Part shown: in pieces, positions 60,389 through 64,000 of the stretch
Position numbering within the stretch: the first letter of the stretch is position 1
Layout: each line of letters starts with the position of its first letter
Assembly (NCBI GenBank): GCA_045615345.1
Contig: JAZLER010000036.1
Span: 62,001-126,000, forward strand
Reading direction: 5' to 3'
Source of the DNA: Fumia sp045615345
GTDB lineage: Bacteria; Bacillota; Clostridia; Oscillospirales; Ruminococcaceae
DNA: 64,000 nt
Notes under the pieces: generated by a model
What the model saw: the letters and a program-made list of their open reading frames with translations, nothing else
The model's database searches: none
What the model was told of the DNA's origin: nothing
Translations under genes and position numbers: made by a program

Positions 60389-61246
60389 TTAAAAAATCTT
60401 TATTTTATCAAATCTTGTCCGATAGGAGCAGTGTTTACAAAGTTTCAGATCTATATGCCGGTTGGTAAGGTTGAACGCTACCTTATCAACTTTTTTAATA
60501 ATCTCATCTATCGGCGACTCAAAAATGTTGCCCAAAGGTGCTTCGCCGTTTGAGTCAAGGCAACAGGGGACAACAGTCCCGTCTGCTAAAATCCCGAGCA
60601 TACTGCGTGTGCCGTAACAGATTCCCTCGTCTGATACAAAGTCGTTTTCCAAAGACGGCCACTCGAATTCTTCCTCAAAGCTTATAAAAATCCCTTTTTC
60701 GAGCATAACGCTTCTGCTTTTTAACGCCTCAGGCAAATCGCCCTCGAAATTAAAATACTCCTTGATTTTTCCGAGCATATCAAGGAATGCGTTGTCGGTG
60801 GTTCTGTTATTATCAAGGTTCCAGAACCGCAAAACCACATATTTTTTATGCTCAAGGCTTGCTTTTTTGGAAAAGTCCAGAACAGTTTTCAGATATCCCT
60901 CCATCTGGTGGGCAGGGAAGGAATGAAGCGAGATGTTTACCTGCCTGAGTGCGGGTTTTGTAAGTATCATATCGCCCGTTTTGTCTAAAAGCGTTCCGTT
61001 TGTGGTGATGTTGACCATAAAGCCGTGTTCTGATGCGATGTCGAAAAATTCCGGAAGACTGGGGTGTAAAAGCGGTTCGCCCTTGATATGGAAATAGAGA
61101 TAATCGGTGTAGGGCTTTATCGCTTTTGCAATATGAGAAAACTCGTTTACCGTCATCTGTCGTTTTTCTCTTTTGATTTCACTGCAGAAACTGCAATTAA
61201 GATTACATATATTCCCGATTTCAACATACACTCTTTTAAAACGCAT
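60389..61246 (-). CDS. Radical SAM protein with SPASM-like C-terminus
   Basis: 285 residues from the ATG at 61246 (GGAGGTGA). Cluster motif CNLNCSFC near residue 13, then FHIKGEPLLHPSL (SAM-binding GEP) and NITTNGTLL. C-terminal ligands: EGICYGTRSMLGILADGTVVPCCLD and LCKHCSY, as in SPASM/twitch enzymes that bind a second cluster. Such proteins modify peptides, tRNA or cofactors; no precursor peptide gene is visible nearby. Its 3' end is duplicated at 58302. Confidence 0.9.
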   Translation of the reverse strand: MRFKRVYVEIGNICNLNCSFCSEIKREKRQMTVNEFSHIAKAIKPYTDYLYFHIKGEPLLHPSLPEFFDIASEHGFMVNITTNGTLLDKTGDMILTKPALRQVNISLHSFPAHQMEGYLKTVLDFSKKASLEHKKYVVLRFWNLDNNRTTDNAFLDMLGKIKEYFNFEGDLPEALKSRSVMLEKGIFISFEEEFEWPSLENDFVSDEGICYGTRSMLGILADGTVVPCCLDSNGEAPLGNIFESPIDEIIKKVDKVAFNLTNRHIDLKLCKHCSYRTRFDKIKIF

Positions 61247-61391
61247 TTTCTCACCTCCGATACCCTCAATTGTACCACATTTTCGGCAAAAATGGGCATT
61301 TTTTTGAAAAATGGGAAGAAATTCACAAAAAATCACAAAATATCTTGTGAAAAATTTCATACTTTTATAATGTTAAATTTATAACAAAGGC

Positions 61392-61420
61392 TTGTATTTT
61401 TCTGAGAAATGGTATAAAAT
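61392..61420 (+). promoter_or_regulatory. Promoter of gapA
   Basis: TTGTAT, 17 bp, TAAAAT, leader about 30 bases. A TATAAT at 61366 with a poor -35 may be a second promoter. Confidence 0.65.
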
Positions 61421-61453
61421 AGTAACAGAATAAATTTTTGGAGGTTTATTATT

Positions 61454-62470
61454 ATGGCAGTAAAAGTTGCAATCAATGGCTTTGGCCGCATTGGCCGTTT
61501 GGCATTCCGCCAGATGTTTGGCGCAGAGGGTTATGAAATCGTTGCTATCAACGACTTGACAAGCCCCAAAATGCTCGCTCACTTGCTCAAATACGACTCT
61601 GCACAGGGCAGATACGCTTTGGCAGATACAGTAGTTGCTGGTGAAGATTCCATCACAGTTGATGGTAAAACAATCAAAATCTATGCTGAGAAAAACGCTG
61701 CAGATTTGCCTTGGGGCGAACTCGACGTTGACGTAGTTTTGGAGTGCACAGGTTTCTATTGCTCCAAAGAAAAATCTCAGGCTCACATCGATGCAGGTGC
61801 TAAGAAAGTTGTTATCTCTGCTCCCGCAGGTAACGACCTTCCCACAGTTGTATTCAGCGTAAACGAAGATACACTTACAGCTGATGACAAAATCATCTCC
61901 GCTGCTTCCTGTACAACAAACTGCTTGGCTCCTATGGCTAAAGCTCTTAACGATTACGCTCCCATCCAGGCTGGTATCATGTCCACAATCCACGCTTTCA
62001 CAGGCGACCAGATGGTTCTCGATGGTCCTCACAGAAAAGGCGACCTTCGTCGTGCTCGTGCTGCTGCAGTTAACATCGTTCCTAACTCCACAGGTGCTGC
62101 AAAAGCTATCGGTCTTGTAATCCCCGAACTCAACGGCAAACTCATCGGTTCTGCTCAGCGTGTTCCCGTTCCCACCGGTTCTACAACAATCCTCGTTGCT
62201 GTAGTTAAAGGTAAAGATGTTACTAAAGAAGGCATCAACGCTGCTATGAAAGCTGCTTCTTCCGCTTCTTTTGGTTACACAGAAGAAGAACTTGTTTCTT
62301 CCGACATCATCGGTATCACATATGGTTCTTTGTTCGATGCTACTCAGACAATGGTTGCTAAAATCGACGATGACACATATGAAGTACAGGTTGTTTCCTG
62401 GTACGATAACGAAAACTCTTACACAAGCCAGATGGTAAGAACTATCAAATACTTTGCTGAACTCGCTTAA
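61454..62470 (+). CDS. gapA: Glyceraldehyde-3-phosphate dehydrogenase, type I
   Basis: 338 residues, RBS GGAGG. Oxidises glyceraldehyde-3-phosphate to 1,3-bisphosphoglycerate with NAD. Seen: VAINGFGRIGRLAFRQ start, the catalytic SCTTNCLAP with Cys, STIHAFTGDQ with the base His, RRARAAAVNIVP and SWYDNENSYTSQMVR. Strong codon bias fits a major glycolytic enzyme. It receives product from the eda reaction. Confidence 0.97.
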   Translation: MAVKVAINGFGRIGRLAFRQMFGAEGYEIVAINDLTSPKMLAHLLKYDSAQGRYALADTVVAGEDSITVDGKTIKIYAEKNAADLPWGELDVDVVLECTGFYCSKEKSQAHIDAGAKKVVISAPAGNDLPTVVFSVNEDTLTADDKIISAASCTTNCLAPMAKALNDYAPIQAGIMSTIHAFTGDQMVLDGPHRKGDLRRARAAAVNIVPNSTGAAKAIGLVIPELNGKLIGSAQRVPVPTGSTTILVAVVKGKDVTKEGINAAMKAASSASFGYTEEELVSSDIIGITYGSLFDATQTMVAKIDDDTYEVQVVSWYDNENSYTSQMVRTIKYFAELA

Positions 62471-62484
62471 TTGTAAGAATTCTG

Positions 62485-62521
62485 AAATGTGCTGTCACGA
62501 AAGCGGCAGCACATTTTTTTA
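62485..62521 (+). terminator. Terminator of gapA
   Basis: AAATGTGCTG and CAGCACATTT with a loop, then a T run. Confidence 0.88.
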
Positions 62522-62634
62522 AAGCCTCCCTTGTGTAAAGGGAGGTGTCAGTCGTAAGACTGACGGAGGGATTGTTTTTTGAATGGCAACCCCTCAGTCA
62601 CTTCGTGACAGCTCCCCTTACACAGGGGAGCCTT
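62522..62634. repeat. 113-bp palindromic intergenic repeat, copy B
   Basis: Ends AAGCCTCCCTTGTGTAAAGGG and CCCCTTACACAGGGGAGCCTT are inverted and match copy A at 26032; inner hairpins GTCAGTCGTAAGACTGAC and GTCACTTCGTGAC hold the positions of A's inner hairpins with different arm sequences. Confidence 0.82.
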
Positions 62635-62690
62635 CAGAAGTCTCTTATTGAAAAGCAGATATTCAATAAAACTTGAAAGGAATGATAAAT

Positions 62691-63380
62691 ATGATGTATT
62701 CTCATGAAGTTGAGAGAATGTGTCCTATCGCTAAAGGTCCTAAACATGGTCCTGCTCCCATTCCCGAAGAAGGCAGATGGGTAAAAGCGTATGATGTAAA
62801 AGATATTTCCGGTTTGACTCACGGTGTGGGTTGGTGTGCTCCTCAGCAGGGCTGCTGCAAACTTACACTCAACGTTAAAAACGGTATCATTGAAGAAGCT
62901 TTGGTTGAAACACTCGGTTGTTCCGGTATGACTCACTCCGCTGCTATGGCTGGTGAAATCCTCCCCGGTAAAACTCTTTTAGAAGCTTTGAACACTGACC
63001 TTGTTTGTGATGCTATCAACGTTGCAATGAGAGAACTCTTCTTGCAGATTGTATACGGCAGAACTCAGACTGCTTTCTCCGAAGATGGTTTGCCCGTTGG
63101 TGCAGGTCTTGAAGACCTCGGTAAAGGTTTGCGTTCTCAGGTTGGTACAATTTTCTCCACAGGAGCAAAAGGTGTGCGTTACCTCGAAATGGCAGAAGGT
63201 TATATCCTCAAAATCGCTGTTGATGAAGACAACGAAGTTTGCGGTTACAAATTCGTAAGACTCGGCAAAATGCTCGAAGACATCCGTCACGGCAAAGACC
63301 CCAAAGAAGCTTACGAGAATAACATCGGCACTTACGGTCGTTATGAAGGCTACAAACATATCGACCCCAGAGAAGAATAA
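62691..63380 (+). CDS. NifU/IscU-like iron-sulfur scaffold partner of GGGtGRT protein
   Basis: 229 residues. I start at the ATG at 62691, nine bases after AAAGGA; an in-frame TTG at 62673 has no site. The NifU-like core is visible: GWCAPQQGCCKLTLNVKNGIIEEALVETLGCSGMTHSAAMAGE holds the conserved Cys residues that would bind a cluster. It stands 15 bp before a GGGtGRT-family gene, the usual pairing for this scaffold type. Function in cluster assembly is inferred from family. Confidence 0.85.
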   Translation: MMYSHEVERMCPIAKGPKHGPAPIPEEGRWVKAYDVKDISGLTHGVGWCAPQQGCCKLTLNVKNGIIEEALVETLGCSGMTHSAAMAGEILPGKTLLEALNTDLVCDAINVAMRELFLQIVYGRTQTAFSEDGLPVGAGLEDLGKGLRSQVGTIFSTGAKGVRYLEMAEGYILKIAVDEDNEVCGYKFVRLGKMLEDIRHGKDPKEAYENNIGTYGRYEGYKHIDPREE

Positions 63381-63395
63381 GGGAGGTTTAAGATT

Positions 63396-64000
63396 ATGGC
63401 TAAATTTGAAGGTCAGGAAAGAAGAATGCCTAAAATTGAGGCATGTCTTGCTGAATATGGATTTAAATCTCTCGATGAAGTAAGAGATTACTGCCTTGAA
63501 AAAGGTATTGATGTTGAAGCTATCGTTAAAGGTGTACAGCCTATCGCTTTTGAAAATGCTTCCTGGGCATACACACTTGGCGTTGGCGTTGCACTCAAAA
63601 AAGGCATCACAAAAGCTGCTGATGCTGCTGAAGCTATCGGTATCGGCTTGCAGGCTTTCTGCATCCCCGGTTCTGTTGCTGAACAGCGTGCTGTTGGTCT
63701 TGGCCACGGTAACCTCGGCGCTATGCTTTTGAGAGAAGAAACAGACTGCTTCTGCTTCCTTGCTGGTCACGAATCCTTCGCTGCTGCTGAAGGTGCTATC
63801 GGTATCGCAAGAACAGCTAACAAAGCAAGAAAGAAACCCTTGAGAGTTATCCTCAACGGTCTTGGTAAAGATGCTGCTATGATCATCTCCAGAATCAACG
63901 GCTTTACTTATGTTGAAACTGAATATGATTTTGCAACAGGCAACCTCAAAATTGTTCGTGAAAAAGCTTACTCCGATGGCGACAAAGCTAAAGTTCGTTG
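63396..64000 (+). CDS. GGGtGRT-family protein (3' end outside window)
   Basis: 201 residues visible, no stop before the window ends; RBS GGGAGG, ATG at 63396. Starts MAKFEGQERRMPKIEACLAEYG, with GVQPIAFENASWAYTLGVGVALKKG, GIGLQAFCIPGSVAEQRAVGLGHGNLGAMLLREET and VILNGLGKDAAMIISRING, matching the GGGtGRT family of about 330 residues; the naming motif should lie beyond the end. Function unknown; always seen near NifU-like scaffolds as here. Strongly biased codon use suggests abundant protein. Confidence 0.85.
   Translation, partial: MAKFEGQERRMPKIEACLAEYGFKSLDEVRDYCLEKGIDVEAIVKGVQPIAFENASWAYTLGVGVALKKGITKAADAAEAIGIGLQAFCIPGSVAEQRAVGLGHGNLGAMLLREETDCFCFLAGHESFAAAEGAIGIARTANKARKKPLRVILNGLGKDAAMIISRINGFTYVETEYDFATGNLKIVREKAYSDGDKAKVR

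Noticed and set aside
62979..63770. Minus-strand open frame across the NifU-like and GGGtGRT genes
   Set aside because: Spans two real genes, no RBS, low-complexity product.

Overview
The window looks like a chromosome segment from a low-GC, Gram-positive gut- or rumen-type anaerobe of the class Clostridia. The grounds are strong GGAGG-type ribosome binding sites, sigma-A-like promoters, lipoprotein and Gram-positive signal peptides, dockerin and cohesin-like modules, BspA-type leucine-rich repeats, and choline-binding cell-wall repeats. I cannot name the genus.

Layout. Positions 1-14171 hold two giant surface proteins built from F5/8 type C-like domains, a DUF4855 domain and C-terminal cell-wall-binding repeats. 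They flank two paralogous sugar-binding lipoproteins that have no permease nearby. Positions 14289-16229 carry a degenerate LytR-CpsA-Psr (LCP)-like protein and nagA. Positions 16357-19750 form a choline operon: a wHTH-nucleotidyltransferase-choline kinase fusion followed by a BCCT transporter. This is the kind of pathway that would supply the wall ligand for the choline-binding repeats next door. Positions 19799-22452 hold kdgK-eda (2-keto-3-deoxygluconate breakdown) and a divergent AraC regulator.

Positions 22688-34904 hold a small ribbon-helix-helix regulator and three large secreted proteins that share one C-terminal module (a small beta domain plus a dockerin). The gaps here are filled with palindromic repeats and one 160-bp element with long terminal inverted repeats. 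Positions 35334-42935 hold YgjV, a DeoR regulator, a PHP phosphatase and a GH36 alpha-galactosidase on one side. On the other side is a housekeeping run on the minus strand (trmN6-like, rsmI, nitroreductase, HAD phosphatase) and a tRNA-Leu(CAA). Positions 43096-46233 hold a helical protein, a neutral-ceramidase-family protein and a MATE exporter.

Positions 46466-55457 are a tightly packed nine-gene operon: amidohydrolase, two Gfo/Idh dehydrogenases, a DegT/StrS aminotransferase, AraC, NagB-like, NagA-like, mannonate dehydratase (UxuA) and an SDR. The last two genes make 2-keto-3-deoxygluconate, which the kdgK-eda pair 30 kb away would consume. The aminotransferase and two dehydrogenases are not explained by the standard uronate or GlcNAc routes. 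This is the best candidate here for an undescribed pathway.

Positions 55606-64000 hold a membrane protein, ilvD, a 2-kb module (MBL-fold hydrolase plus XRE regulator) flanked by duplicated 3' ends of a radical SAM gene and by two 21-bp-period iteron-like arrays, then the radical SAM gene, gapA and a NifU-like/GGGtGRT pair that runs off the window. All functions are assigned by reading the sequence; no database search was run.
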